Positions 17,726-27,169 of a DNA stretch of 64,000 bases are shown piece after piece (the stretch's first letter is position 1; each line of letters starts with the position of its first letter). The stretch is from the NCBI GenBank assembly GCA_000421085.1, contig ATWE01000018.1, forward strand, positions 33,770 to 97,769, given 5' to 3'. A program made the position numbers and the translations under genes. This DNA comes from Ensifer sp. USDA 6670 (GTDB lineage Bacteria; Pseudomonadota; Alphaproteobacteria; Rhizobiales; Rhizobiaceae). Under the pieces are notes generated by a model. That model did no database searches. It saw nothing but the letters and a program-made list of their open reading frames with translations, and had not been told where the DNA came from.

Positions 17726-18649
17726 ATGAAAACCATCACATTGATCGGCGCACCCATCGAGGAAGGCTCGGGCCGCCGCGGCGCAGCCATGGGGCCGACG
17801 GCGCTCAGGATCGCCGGCATAGATACGGTCCTCGCGGAACTCGGCCATACGGTCAATGACGAGGGGGATCTGAGGCCGCTGCCCGCACGCGATCTCGCCA
17901 ACCATCCGGGTGCCAACAATCTGCAGTCCGTCGCAGCTTTCGCGCGCGCGCTCGACGAAGCCGTGCACGAAACCGCGCGCAAGGGGCATTTCCCCATTAT
18001 TCTCGGGGGCGACCACGCCCTGTCGATGGGCAGCGTCTCCGGCATGGCACGTCACGCCCAGGATGTCGGCCGGCCCCTCTTCGTCCTTTGGCTCGACGCG
18101 CATGCCGATTTCAACTCGCCTGCGACCTCGCCGTCCGGAAACATGCACGGCATGCCGGTCGCCTTCTTCTGCGGCGAAGCGGAGTTCGCTCCGATCCTCC
18201 CGAAGGATCGGCCGCTGGTCGACCCGAAGAAGGTCTACCAGGTCGGAATCCGCTCGGTCGATGCGCGTGAGCGCGAGGAAATTGCCGAGCACGGCGTCAA
18301 TGTCTTCGATATGCGGGCCATCGACGAGATGGGCATGGCCCACATCATCCGCCAGATCGTCGATGAGGTTCGCGCCGCCAACGGCCTGCTGCATGTGAGC
18401 CTCGACGTCGACTTCATGGATCCGGAACTAGCCCCTGGCGTGGGCACGACGGTCCCGGGCGGCGCGACCTTCCGCGAGGCTCACCTCATCATGGAAGTGC
18501 TGTGCGACAGCGGCCTCGTTTCGTCCCTCGACGTGGTCGAGCTCAACCCCTTCCTCGACGACCGGGGCAAGAGCGCGCGCATTCTGGTCGAACTGACGGC
18601 AAGCCTCTTCGGCCGCCGTATCCTCGACCGCCCGACCCGCGCGGCCTGA
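17726..18649 (+). CDS. rocF: Arginase
   Basis: Arginase splits L-arginine into ornithine and urea, using a binuclear Mn cluster in the cytoplasm. The 307 residues match the family length. Metal-binding motifs are all present: GGDHALS, LDAHADFN and SLDVDFMDP, plus the family's N-terminal GAPIEEGSGRRGAAMGP and the C-terminal VVELNPFLDDRGKSA. The ATG at 17726 is preceded by GAGG. The gene is divergent from an Lrp-type regulator, a usual arrangement for arginase in rhizobia (argI of S. meliloti). A manganese uptake system occurs later in this window, but linkage is not implied. Confidence 0.95.
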   Translation: MKTITLIGAPIEEGSGRRGAAMGPTALRIAGIDTVLAELGHTVNDEGDLRPLPARDLANHPGANNLQSVAAFARALDEAVHETARKGHFPIILGGDHALSMGSVSGMARHAQDVGRPLFVLWLDAHADFNSPATSPSGNMHGMPVAFFCGEAEFAPILPKDRPLVDPKKVYQVGIRSVDAREREEIAEHGVNVFDMRAIDEMGMAHIIRQIVDEVRAANGLLHVSLDVDFMDPELAPGVGTTVPGGATFREAHLIMEVLCDSGLVSSLDVVELNPFLDDRGKSARILVELTASLFGRRILDRPTRAA

Positions 18650-18824
18650 ATCCACGCCCCACCTCACTCTCCTGCGGGAGCAAACATTCAGCAAAGGCTT
18701 AACGAATCCGCGCCTAGTATAGGCATACGGAGCGCAAGGCGGATTTTTCCGTGCATGAAGCAGCTTGCGCCTCGCCGGATGTCATCGGCGGACCACCACG
18801 ACCGGAAAGCTGGAAGGACCTTCG

Positions 18825-19304
18825 ATGACAAGCACGCAGAGAGCGGCCGGATTTGACGGCGAGACGCTCGAAATCATAGCGTTTCGCCTCCACGATCAGG
18901 AATTTTGCGTCAAGACCACGACGATCCGCGAGATACGCGGCTGGGCCCCCTCGACGCCCATCCCGCATGCCCCGCCGGAAGTGATCGGCGTGATGAACCT
19001 GCGCGGCACGGTGATCCCGATCATCGATCTCGCCCATAAGCTCGGCATGAAATCGACAGTCACCAACGAACGCAGCGCGATCGTCGTCGCCGAAGTCCAC
19101 AGCATGGTCATCGGTCTCGTCGTCGACCGCGTTTCCGACATTCTGACCGTTCAGGGCAGTCAGGTACAGCCTGTGCCGGAAGTCACCGCGTCCTTCGACA
19201 AGAGCTTTGCGGAAGGCATCATCGCCAATGAATCGGGCATGATCTGCTTCCTCAATCTCGCCCGCATGTTCAAGGAGCGGGAAACGGAAGAGCTGGCGGC
19301 CTGA
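18825..19304 (+). CDS. cheW: CheW chemotaxis coupling protein
   Basis: 159 residues with the CheW fold: EIIAFRLHDQEFCVKTTTIREI at the start, then PPEVIGVMNLRGTVIPIIDLAHKLGM and VIGLVVDRVSDILTVQGSQVQPVPE. CheW links chemoreceptors to the histidine kinase CheA at the membrane or in cytoplasmic arrays. AAGGA before 18825 supports this start. The gene lies apart from a main che operon, with no cheA nearby. The next gene is a soluble chemoreceptor, which suggests the two work together, although a terminator-like hairpin separates them. Confidence 0.93.
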   Translation: MTSTQRAAGFDGETLEIIAFRLHDQEFCVKTTTIREIRGWAPSTPIPHAPPEVIGVMNLRGTVIPIIDLAHKLGMKSTVTNERSAIVVAEVHSMVIGLVVDRVSDILTVQGSQVQPVPEVTASFDKSFAEGIIANESGMICFLNLARMFKERETEELAA

Positions 19305-19325
19305 GCCTGCGCATCAAGCGAACCG

Positions 19326-19358
19326 GAGCGATTCACTGTTTCCTGCAGTGAGTCGCTC
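19326..19358 (+). terminator. Stem-loop after cheW
   Basis: GAGCGATTCACTG / CAGTGAGTCGCTC form a 13-pair stem with one G-T pair and a seven-base loop. There is no long T run, so termination is likely but not certain. Its GAGCG...CGCTC ends resemble other palindromic spacers in this genome (compare 59013-59054). Confidence 0.55.
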
Positions 19359-19580
19359 TAGTGACGATGAATGCATCTTTTTACGAGTAGATAAGCAGCA
19401 ATTACTAGTTTAACGAGAAATTAAGTTCGCTTTACTAATTTAGATTGCACAGCGGCATGAAGCCTTCCGTGATTTCGAAATCTCCCCAGCAACCGGCAGC
19501 CGCCCTTTCCTGAAGGACGGGCAGCACATCACAACCGTCCGCTCCGCGGCCGTTTCTTCGCGAGAATTTCAGAGGGGATC

Positions 19581-21362
19581 ATGTTTTCTTTCACCAGGAG
19601 CCGTGACGCACGGCAGATCATCGACGCCTTGTCCAAATCGCAGGCAATCGTTCAATTCGATCTCGCCGGCAACGTCCTCGACGCCAATGAGAATTTCTGC
19701 AAGGTGCTCGGCTACGGTCTGCAGGAGATCGTCGGAAAGCACCATAGCATCTTCTGCGCCCCGGAATTGGTGGCGACCGAGGAGTATCGTGACTTCTGGG
19801 CGCGTCTCGGCCGCGGCGAATTCGACAGCAACAGCTACCGACGCCTCGCCAAGGGCGGACGGGAGATCTGGATCCAGGCGAGCTACAATCCGGTCTTCCG
19901 AAACGGCAGGCCTTGCAAGGTCGTCAAATTCGCAACCGACATCACCGCAGCCACGATGAGGGCCACGGAGAGTGCCGGCAAGCTCGATGCCATTTCCCGC
20001 TCGCAGGCGATGATCGAGTTCACGCCTGCCGGCGAGGTGCTGACAGCCAACGAGAACTTCTGCAACACGCTCGGCTATCAGCTCTCCGAAATCCAGGGCC
20101 GGCACCACAGCATGTTCTGCGAGCCCGGTTATACCGGCACGGCCGAATATGCCGATTTCTGGAAGCGCCTGGCCCAGGGAGAGTTCATCGCCAACGAATT
20201 CGTCCGCTACGGCAAGGGTGGCAAGGAGGTCTGGATCCAGGCGGCCTACAACCCCATTCGCGATCCGAACGGCCGGGTTTACAAGGTGGTCAAATTCGCG
20301 ACCGACGTTACCGAACGCATGGCCGCGATCAATTCGCTCGGAGCCGGCTTGCGTGCGCTTGCCGACGGCGATCTCGCACAATCGCTCGACACGCCTTTCG
20401 TTCCCAGCATGGAAATGGTGCGCAAGGACTTCAACGAAGCGCTTGTCCGCCTCTGTCGGGCCATGCAGACGGTGGGCGAAAATGCCAGCGCGATCGCCGG
20501 GGGCGCACGCGAGATCCGGTCTGCCGCCGACGATCTGTCGAAACGCACCGAACGGCAGGCGGCCTCCGTCGAAGAAACGGCCGCAGCGCTGGACGAAATC
20601 ACCACGACTGTCGCGGATTCGAGCCGCCGCGCCGAGGAAGCGGGCAATCTGGTCGCAAAGACGAAGGAAGGCGCCGAGCGCTCCGGACTTGTCGTCAAAA
20701 GCGCGATCGGCGCCATGGGCCAGATCGAGCAATCCTCGCGGGAAATCAGCAACATCATCGGCGTCATCGACGACATCGCCTTCCAGACGAACCTACTGGC
20801 CCTCAATGCCGGTGTCGAGGCGGCGCGTGCCGGAGAAGCCGGCAAGGGCTTTGCCGTCGTGGCGCAGGAGGTCCGCGAACTGGCGCAACGATCGGCCAGC
20901 GCCGCAAAGGACATCAAGGCCCTGATCACCGCTTCAGGCGAGCATGTGAGAAACGGCGTAACGCTGGTAGGCCAGACCGGCACCGCCCTGGAAACCATCC
21001 TGGCGCAGGTGCAGGAGATAAATCACAACGTCTCGGCGATCGTGGAAGCCGCCCGCGAACAGTCGACCGGGCTCAAGGAGATCAACCAGGCGGTCAATGC
21101 GATGGATCAGACGACGCAGCAGAACGCCGCCATGGTGGAGGAAAGCACGGCCGCGAGCCATCGGATGTCGCAGGAAGCGGACGCGTTGCACGCCCTGCTG
21201 CGTCAGTTCCGCATCGGACAGGACGCTTCGCGCGCAAGCGACAACAGGATGGAAGCGCCCCCTGCGACTACGCGTCTGCACGCAACTGCAAAGACGCTGC
21301 GCAGCGGCACGAGGCCCAATCTCGCGCTCGCTCCCGCCGCGGACGACTGGGAGCATTTCTGA
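19581..21362 (+). CDS. Soluble methyl-accepting chemotaxis protein with two PAS domains
   Basis: 593 residues, no signal peptide or membrane helix, so cytoplasmic. Two similar PAS domains lie at about 8-125 and 130-248, each with ANENFC..LGY, HHS.FC and W.QA.YNP (PAS plus PAC). A short HAMP-like linker follows (LGAGLRALADGDLAQSLD), then the long coiled-coil signalling domain with the conserved hairpin FQTNLLALNAGVEAARAGEAG. The C-terminus is DDWEHF, like the CheR/CheB tether pentapeptide (NWETF in E. coli). This architecture fits S. meliloti McpY, but I cannot prove orthology. The PAS domains suggest redox, haem or small-ligand sensing. An AT-rich leader (19372-19450) probably carries the promoter. 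Confidence 0.92.
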   Translation: MFSFTRSRDARQIIDALSKSQAIVQFDLAGNVLDANENFCKVLGYGLQEIVGKHHSIFCAPELVATEEYRDFWARLGRGEFDSNSYRRLAKGGREIWIQASYNPVFRNGRPCKVVKFATDITAATMRATESAGKLDAISRSQAMIEFTPAGEVLTANENFCNTLGYQLSEIQGRHHSMFCEPGYTGTAEYADFWKRLAQGEFIANEFVRYGKGGKEVWIQAAYNPIRDPNGRVYKVVKFATDVTERMAAINSLGAGLRALADGDLAQSLDTPFVPSMEMVRKDFNEALVRLCRAMQTVGENASAIAGGAREIRSAADDLSKRTERQAASVEETAAALDEITTTVADSSRRAEEAGNLVAKTKEGAERSGLVVKSAIGAMGQIEQSSREISNIIGVIDDIAFQTNLLALNAGVEAARAGEAGKGFAVVAQEVRELAQRSASAAKDIKALITASGEHVRNGVTLVGQTGTALETILAQVQEINHNVSAIVEAAREQSTGLKEINQAVNAMDQTTQQNAAMVEESTAASHRMSQEADALHALLRQFRIGQDASRASDNRMEAPPATTRLHATAKTLRSGTRPNLALAPAADDWEHF

Positions 21363-21495
21363 CCGCACGTCCACCCGCGCTCATTCTTCGAACGTAACGG
21401 CTTCCCGTCAGGAAGCGCATAAGCTTCTCCCCATACCTTTGCCTGTCACAGGGATGAGGGCAGTGCCGGGTCTGTGGCACGGAAAGGGTTTTTTC

Positions 21496-21547
21496 CAGCC
21501 CAAGGACTTGGGCTGGCTGGATTCCTGTGACAGGCACAGGAATGAGG
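21496..21547. repeat. 52-base two-hairpin intergenic repeat, copy 2
   Basis: Identical to 16306-16357. In this copy a further hairpin-rich stretch lies just before it (about 21434-21489; GTGCC-GGGTCTGT-GGCAC inside CCTTT...AAAGG arms), so the whole spacer 21434-21547 is palindromic. It sits between the convergent chemoreceptor and fdsD genes. Confidence 0.85.
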
Positions 21548-21574
21548 GTCGAAGGACAAGCTTTCTGTAAGCGT

Positions 21575-21805
21575 CTAAACCGCCTCCGGACGGCGGATCT
21601 TCTCGGCTGCCTCGATCACCAGCGGGTTCAACCCTTCCCCGCCATGCGCGATATGCTCGAAGAGCTTGCGGCGCATGCGCGGCTCCCAATATTTGTTGAT
21701 ATGCGTGGCCACGCCCTCGGCCGCTCCCGCCGCCGGCTGGGTCTGGAAGAAGGTGGCAATCTGGTTCGCCATATAGACGAGCTTGGCGTTGGGGTTTTCA
21801 GACAT
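21575..21805 (-). CDS. fdsD: Formate dehydrogenase delta subunit
   Basis: 76 residues, the last gene of the fds operon. The sequence LVYMANQIATFFQTQPAAGAAEGVATHINKYWEPRMRRKLFEHI is the usual FdsD core. The subunit is small, has no cofactor motif, and is thought to help assemble or stabilise the soluble molybdenum formate dehydrogenase. It starts 18 bases after fdhD. Confidence 0.9.
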   Translation of the reverse strand: MSENPNAKLVYMANQIATFFQTQPAAGAAEGVATHINKYWEPRMRRKLFEHIAHGGEGLNPLVIEAAEKIRRPEAV

Positions 21806-21823
21806 GGACGATTGCCTCCGGAT

Positions 21824-22696
21824 TCAGAATAGCGGCACGCGGGCGGATAAGGACGCAGGCTCCTCGTCATTCCGGATGATGCGCTCCGCATGGGTGAAGA
21901 TTTCAAACTCGTCACCGCGGACAAGTGCGATGAGGGTCATGCCCGCCCCTTCCGCCGTGCGGATGGCGAGTGCCGTCGGTGCGGAAATGGCGATGATCAC
22001 CGGGCTCCCGACGATCGCGGTTTTCTGCACCATCTCGACCGACACCCGCGACGTGACGACAACCGCGCCCTGAGCGCCCCTGAACCCGGCGCGGGCGGCC
22101 GCTCCGGTGAGCTTGTCCAGCGCATTGTGGCGACCGACGTCCTCGCGAACCGCGATCAGCCCGCGTCCCGGCACGTAGAAGGCCGCACCGTGCACCGCGC
22201 GTGTCTCGAAATGCAGCGGCTGCTGGCCATTGAGAAGCGCGACGGCGTCAACCACGTCCTGCTCGCAGAGGCGAAGCAGCGAGGCGGAAACGTCCGGAGT
22301 CGGGCGAACGGCCTCATCGATCGACTCTATTCCGCAGAGACCGCAACCGACCGGTCCGGCCATGTGGCGACGTCTGAGGCGCAGAGCATCGTTCTGCTCG
22401 TCCTCGAGCCTGATCTGCAGGTCGATGCCCTTTTCCTCGACGACGATGTCTATGTCGTCGATCTGTTCGGGACCGGTGATGATCCCTTCGGTCAGGCTGA
22501 AGCCTATGGCGAAGTCCTCAAGATCGGCAGGTGTCGCCATCATCACCGCATGCGTGGAACCGCCATAGGTAAAGGCGACAGGCGTTTCCTCGGGCACCAC
22601 GCGCGACTGCGCGACGAGGATGCCGCCGCGCCGCGCTGCCTCCGGGACCGTCGCCGTCGTTCCGGATGGAGAGGACGAAACTCGCTTGCCCGCCAT
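21824..22696 (-). CDS. fdhD: FdhD sulfurtransferase for formate dehydrogenase maturation (FdsC)
   Basis: 290 residues. FdhD moves sulfur from the cysteine desulfurase to the Mo-bisPGD cofactor, making formate dehydrogenase active. Key blocks are EETPVAFTYGGSTHAVMMATPADLEDFAIGFSLTEGII near the start, the reactive GCGLCGIES loop (two Cys) in the middle, REDVGRHNALDKLTGAA, and TSRVSVEMVQKTAIVGSPVI. It lies nine bases after fdsA in the operon. Confidence 0.94.
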   Translation of the reverse strand: MAGKRVSSSPSGTTATVPEAARRGGILVAQSRVVPEETPVAFTYGGSTHAVMMATPADLEDFAIGFSLTEGIITGPEQIDDIDIVVEEKGIDLQIRLEDEQNDALRLRRRHMAGPVGCGLCGIESIDEAVRPTPDVSASLLRLCEQDVVDAVALLNGQQPLHFETRAVHGAAFYVPGRGLIAVREDVGRHNALDKLTGAAARAGFRGAQGAVVVTSRVSVEMVQKTAIVGSPVIIAISAPTALAIRTAEGAGMTLIALVRGDEFEIFTHAERIIRNDEEPASLSARVPLF

Positions 22697-22704
22697 TCTC
22701 GCTC

Positions 22705-25584
22705 CTATTCCGCTGCCTCCAGCTTGCCGGCAATGCGACGCGACTGGCGAGCCTGCTCGTCATAGTCGCGCTGCCAGTCGGAGGGACCGTTCGACGGCGA
22801 GACCTGCACCGCGGTCACCTTGTATTCCGGGCAGTTGGTCGCCCAGTCGGTAAAGTCCGTGGTGATGACGTTCGCCTGCGTCGACGGGTGATGGAAGGTC
22901 GTATAGACGACGCCCGGTGCGACGCGGTCGGTGATCAGTGCGCGCAGCGTCGTGTCGCCCGAGCGGCTGGCGAGCCTGACCCAGTCTCCGTCGCGGATGC
23001 CGCGCTGCTCCGCATCGTGCGGGTGGATTTCCAGCCGGTCTTCCGCATGCCAGACGACATTCTCCGTGCGCCGCGTCTGGGCGCCGACATTGTACTGGCT
23101 GAGGATGCGGCCGGTCGTCAGAAGCAGCGGGAAGCGCGGGCCGGTCCTCTCGTCGGTCGCCACATATTCGGTGCGGATGAACTTGCCCTTGCCGCGCACG
23201 AAACCGTCGACATGCATGATGGGGGAGCCGAGCGGCGCCTTTTCATTGCACGGCCACTGCACCGATCCCATTTGGTCCAGATAGTCGTAGGAGACCTTGG
23301 CAAAGCTCGGCGTCGTCGCCGCAATCTCGTCCATGATCTCGGACGGATGGCGGTAGTTCCAGGCAAGCCCCATGGCTTGCGCCATCTTCTGCGTCACCTC
23401 CCAATCGGCATAGCCGTTCTTCGGCCGCATGACGCGCCGGACGCGGTTGATGCGGCGCTCGGCATTGGTGAAGGTTCCGTCCTTTTCGAGGAAGGTCGAC
23501 CCCGGCAGGAACACATGAGCGTAGTTGGCCGTCTCGTTGAGGAAGAGATCGTGCACCACGACGCATTCCATCGCCGCAAGGCCGGCGGCGACGTGTTTCG
23601 TGTCCGGATCCGACTGCAGTATGTCCTCGCCCTGCACATAGAGGCCCTTGAAGGTGCCCTCGACGGCGGCGTCGAGCATATTGGGGATGCGCAGGCCCGG
23701 CTCATGATTGAGCGTCACGCCCCAGAGCTTCTCGAAGATCTCTCGCGTGGCATCGTCCGAAATATGCCGGTAGCCGGGAAGCTCGTGCGGGAAGGAGCCC
23801 ATGTCGCAGGAGCCCTGGACGTTGTTCTGGCCGCGCAGCGGATTGACGCCGACGCCCGGCCGGCCGATGTTGCCTGTGAGCATGGCGAGGTTGGCGATCG
23901 CCATCACTGTCGTCGAGCCCTGGCTGTGCTCGGTGACGCCAAGGCCGTAATAGATCGCGCCATTGCCGCCGTTGGCGTAAAGCCGCGCCGCCCCGCGCAC
24001 CAGCTCCGGTGGAACGCCGGTATAGGCTTCGGTCGCTTCCGGGCTGTGATGGGGCTCGGCGACGAAGGCCGCCCAGTCCTCGAATTCCGACCAGTCGCAG
24101 CGCTCGCGGATGAAGGCTTCGTTGGCGAGGCCTTCCGTGACGATGACATGCGCAATCGCCGTCAGGATGGCCACGTTGGTGCCGGGCTTCAGCGGCAGGT
24201 GGTACGACGCTTCGACATGCGCGGAGCGAACGAGGTCGATCCGGCGCGGATCGATGACGATCAGCTTGGCGCCCTGGCGCAGCCGCTTCTTCAGCCGCGA
24301 GGCGAAGACCGGATGGCCGTCGGTCGGGTTGGCACCGATGATGATCGCAACATCCGTGTGCTCCACACTGTCGAAATCCTGCGTACCGGCGGAGGTGCCG
24401 AAGGTCTGGTTGAGGCCGTAGCCGGTCGGCGAATGGCAGACGCGGGCGCAGGTATCGACGTTGTTGTTGCCGAAACCGGCGCGCACCAGCTTCTGCACCA
24501 GATAGGTTTCCTCATTGGTGCAGCGCGAAGACGTGATGCCGCCGACGGAATCGCGGCCGTACTGGTACTGGATGCGGCGGAACTCGGAGGCGACATGCGC
24601 GAAAGCCTCCTCCCAGGTGACCTCGCGCCAGGGATCGGTGACCTTCTCGCGGACCATCGGATTGAGGATACGGTCCCTGTGGTTGGAGTAACCATAGGCG
24701 AAGCGGCCCTTGACGCAGGAATGGCCGCGATTCGCCTGGCCGTCCTTCCATGGCACCATGCGCACCAGTTCCTCGCCGCGCATTTCCGCCTTGAACGAGC
24801 AGCCCACGCCGCAATAGGCGCAGGTGGTGACGACCGAATGCTCCGGCTGGCCGATCTCGATCACCGATTTTTCCGTCAGCGTCGCCGTCGGGCAAGCCTG
24901 CACGCAGGCGCCGCAGGAGACGCATTCGGAGGAAACGAAATCCTCGTTCATGCCGGCGGAGACGCGCGAATCGAAGCCGCGGCCGCTGATCGTCAGCGCG
25001 AAGGTGCCCTGCACTTCCTCGCAGGCCCGCACGCAACGCGAGCAGACGATGCACTTGGCCGGGTCATAGGTGAAATAGGGGTTCGACTCGTCCTTGGGCG
25101 CCCATTTGGCGTTGATCTCGCCATTGTTGCGCGCCGTCACATGGTTTTCGCCGTCATAGCCGTAGCGAACGTCGCGCAGGCCCACGGCACCGGCCATGTC
25201 CTGCAGCTCGCAATCGCCATTGGCTGCGCAGGTGAGACAGTCGAGCGGATGGTCGGAAATATAGAGTTCCATGACGCCGCGGCGGACATCCTTCAGCCGC
25301 TGCGTCTGCGTCGAAACGCTGATGCCTGCCGCCACCGGCGTCGTGCAGGAGGCCGGCATGCCGGCGCGCCCGTCGATCTCTACGAGACAGAGCCGGCAGG
25401 AACCGAAGGCATCCATCATGTCGGATGCGCAAAGCTTCGGCACCTCGATGCCCGCTTCCATTGCCGCACGCATGATCGACGTGCCTTCCGGCACCGTGAT
25501 CTCGCGTCCGTCGATCGTCAGCGTCACCAGCTTTTCCGATTTGGAAGCAGGAGTGCCGTAGTCGATTTCATGAATGAGAGACAT
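22705..25584 (-). CDS. fdsA: NAD-dependent formate dehydrogenase alpha subunit (Mo-bisPGD)
   Basis: 959 residues. This is the catalytic subunit that oxidises formate to CO2 in the cytoplasm. The N-terminus is a NuoG-like [2Fe-2S] domain (CASDMMDAFGSCRLCLVE). Two [4Fe-4S] ferredoxin sites follow (CIVCSRCVRACEE and CVSCGACVQACP), then the molybdopterin domain starting CAYCGVGCSF. The catalytic residue is Cys in DTCARVCHSPTGYG, the cysteine form of the enzyme rather than selenocysteine. The operon order on the minus strand is fdsG-fdsB-fdsA-fdhD-fdsD. In S. meliloti fds supports growth on formate with CO2 fixation. Confidence 0.96.
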   Translation of the reverse strand: MSLIHEIDYGTPASKSEKLVTLTIDGREITVPEGTSIMRAAMEAGIEVPKLCASDMMDAFGSCRLCLVEIDGRAGMPASCTTPVAAGISVSTQTQRLKDVRRGVMELYISDHPLDCLTCAANGDCELQDMAGAVGLRDVRYGYDGENHVTARNNGEINAKWAPKDESNPYFTYDPAKCIVCSRCVRACEEVQGTFALTISGRGFDSRVSAGMNEDFVSSECVSCGACVQACPTATLTEKSVIEIGQPEHSVVTTCAYCGVGCSFKAEMRGEELVRMVPWKDGQANRGHSCVKGRFAYGYSNHRDRILNPMVREKVTDPWREVTWEEAFAHVASEFRRIQYQYGRDSVGGITSSRCTNEETYLVQKLVRAGFGNNNVDTCARVCHSPTGYGLNQTFGTSAGTQDFDSVEHTDVAIIIGANPTDGHPVFASRLKKRLRQGAKLIVIDPRRIDLVRSAHVEASYHLPLKPGTNVAILTAIAHVIVTEGLANEAFIRERCDWSEFEDWAAFVAEPHHSPEATEAYTGVPPELVRGAARLYANGGNGAIYYGLGVTEHSQGSTTVMAIANLAMLTGNIGRPGVGVNPLRGQNNVQGSCDMGSFPHELPGYRHISDDATREIFEKLWGVTLNHEPGLRIPNMLDAAVEGTFKGLYVQGEDILQSDPDTKHVAAGLAAMECVVVHDLFLNETANYAHVFLPGSTFLEKDGTFTNAERRINRVRRVMRPKNGYADWEVTQKMAQAMGLAWNYRHPSEIMDEIAATTPSFAKVSYDYLDQMGSVQWPCNEKAPLGSPIMHVDGFVRGKGKFIRTEYVATDERTGPRFPLLLTTGRILSQYNVGAQTRRTENVVWHAEDRLEIHPHDAEQRGIRDGDWVRLASRSGDTTLRALITDRVAPGVVYTTFHHPSTQANVITTDFTDWATNCPEYKVTAVQVSPSNGPSDWQRDYDEQARQSRRIAGKLEAAE

Positions 25585-25612
25585 CAGCGGGCCTCCTGAG
25601 AAATTGCGTTCA

Positions 25613-27169
25613 TCATTCTGCAGCCTCCACCACCGGCACTGGTGAAAAATCCTCCGGGAAGTGCGTCATGGCGCTCATCACCGGGTAAGGCGTGAAACCG
25701 CCAAGGGCGCAGAGGGAACCGAACTTCATCGTGTTGCAGAGATCGGCGAGCAGTTCGCGGTTCTTCTCCGGCTCGATGCCGGCGGCGATCCTGTCGGCCA
25801 CTTCGACGCCGCGGGTCGAACCGATGCGGCAGGGGGTGCATTTGCCGCAGCTTTCGACCGCACAGAACTCCATGGCGAAACGCGCCTGCTTCAACATGTC
25901 GGCCGTGTCGTCGAAGATGACGATGCCGGCATGACCGATGAGCCCGTCTCTGGCGGCAAATGCCTCGTAGTCGAAGGGCGTATCGAACAGCGCCCGCGGG
26001 AAATAGGCGCCCAGCGGCCCGCCGACCTGCACCGCTTTCACCGGCCGGCCGCTCGCCGTACCGCCGCCGATCTCGTCGACGATCTCGCCGAGCGTCAGGC
26101 CGAATGCGGTCTCGAAGAGCCCTCCATGCTTGACGTTGCCGGCGATCTGCAGCGGGATCGTTCCGCGCGACCGGCCCATGCCGAAATCGCGATAGTAACC
26201 GGCGCCCTTGTCGAGGATCACCGGCACGGAAGCGAGCGAGATGACGTTGTTGATGACGGTCGGGCGGTCGAAAAGGCCCTTGTGCGCCGGCAGCGGCGGC
26301 TTGGCGCGCACGAGCCCGCGCTTGCCTTCGAGGCTGTTGAGGAGCGAGGTCTCCTCGCCGCAGACATAGGCGCCGGCGCCGGTGCGCACTTCCATGTCGA
26401 AGGCGTGCGCCGAGCCTAGCACCGAAGCTCCGAGCACACCGGCGGCCCGGGCAATCTCGATCGCCGCGCTCATCACCGCGATCGCATGCGGATATTCCGA
26501 ACGTGTATAGATGTAGCCCTTGGTCGCACCGGTCGCGATACCGGCGATCGCCATACCCTCGATCAGCACGAAGGGATCGCCTTCCATGATCATCCGGTCG
26601 GCGAATGTGCCGCTGTCGCCCTCGTCGGCATTGCAGACGATGTATTTCCGCGGCCCTCGCGCCTCCAGGACGGTCTTCCATTTGATGCCGGTCGGGAAGC
26701 CGGCGCCGCCGCGGCCGCGAAGGCCGCTTTCCGTGACCTCGGCAACAATCGCCGCCGGTTCAGTTGCGATCGCCCGCTCGAGACCGAGCAAGCCCCGATG
26801 AGCGCGATAATCTTCGAGCGAGAGAGGATCGATGACGCCGCAGCGGGCAAAGGTAAGCCGCGTCTGTCGCTTGAGGAACGGAATTTCCTCGGTCTTGCCG
26901 AGGCAGAGAGGATGCGCGCCACCCGAAATCAGCCCGGCATCGAGAAGCGAGGCGACGTCGCGCGCCTTGACCGGGCCGTAGGCGACGCGCCCTCCGGCCG
27001 TTTCGACTTCGACCAGCGGCTCCAGCCAGTGCATGCCGCGCGAGCCATTGCGGACGATCGTGGCGTCGAGCCCGCGTGCGGCGATCTCGCCGGCCATCGC
27101 CTCCACCACCTTTTCGGCGCCAAGCGCAAGGGCCGCCGCATCCCGGGGAATGTAGATCCTGACCGTCAT
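25613..27169 (-). CDS. fdsB: Formate dehydrogenase beta subunit (NuoF-like, FMN and NADH site)
   Basis: 518 residues. It takes electrons from FdsA and reduces NAD+. The NADH/FMN block is LRGRGGAGFPTGIKWKTV and GAGAYVCGEETSLLNSLEGKRG; the [4Fe-4S] site is ESCGKCTPCRIGSTRG. The roughly 130 residues before the NuoF core resemble a thioredoxin-like ferredoxin domain but lack an obvious full Cys set. Its ATG overlaps the fdsG stop (ATGA), which indicates coupled translation. Confidence 0.95.
   Translation of the reverse strand: MTVRIYIPRDAAALALGAEKVVEAMAGEIAARGLDATIVRNGSRGMHWLEPLVEVETAGGRVAYGPVKARDVASLLDAGLISGGAHPLCLGKTEEIPFLKRQTRLTFARCGVIDPLSLEDYRAHRGLLGLERAIATEPAAIVAEVTESGLRGRGGAGFPTGIKWKTVLEARGPRKYIVCNADEGDSGTFADRMIMEGDPFVLIEGMAIAGIATGATKGYIYTRSEYPHAIAVMSAAIEIARAAGVLGASVLGSAHAFDMEVRTGAGAYVCGEETSLLNSLEGKRGLVRAKPPLPAHKGLFDRPTVINNVISLASVPVILDKGAGYYRDFGMGRSRGTIPLQIAGNVKHGGLFETAFGLTLGEIVDEIGGGTASGRPVKAVQVGGPLGAYFPRALFDTPFDYEAFAARDGLIGHAGIVIFDDTADMLKQARFAMEFCAVESCGKCTPCRIGSTRGVEVADRIAAGIEPEKNRELLADLCNTMKFGSLCALGGFTPYPVMSAMTHFPEDFSPVPVVEAAE

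Noticed and set aside
22666..25599. A 977-codon open frame on the plus strand opposite fdsA
   Set aside because: Shadow of the highly conserved formate dehydrogenase alpha subunit; no SD and no recognisable domain.
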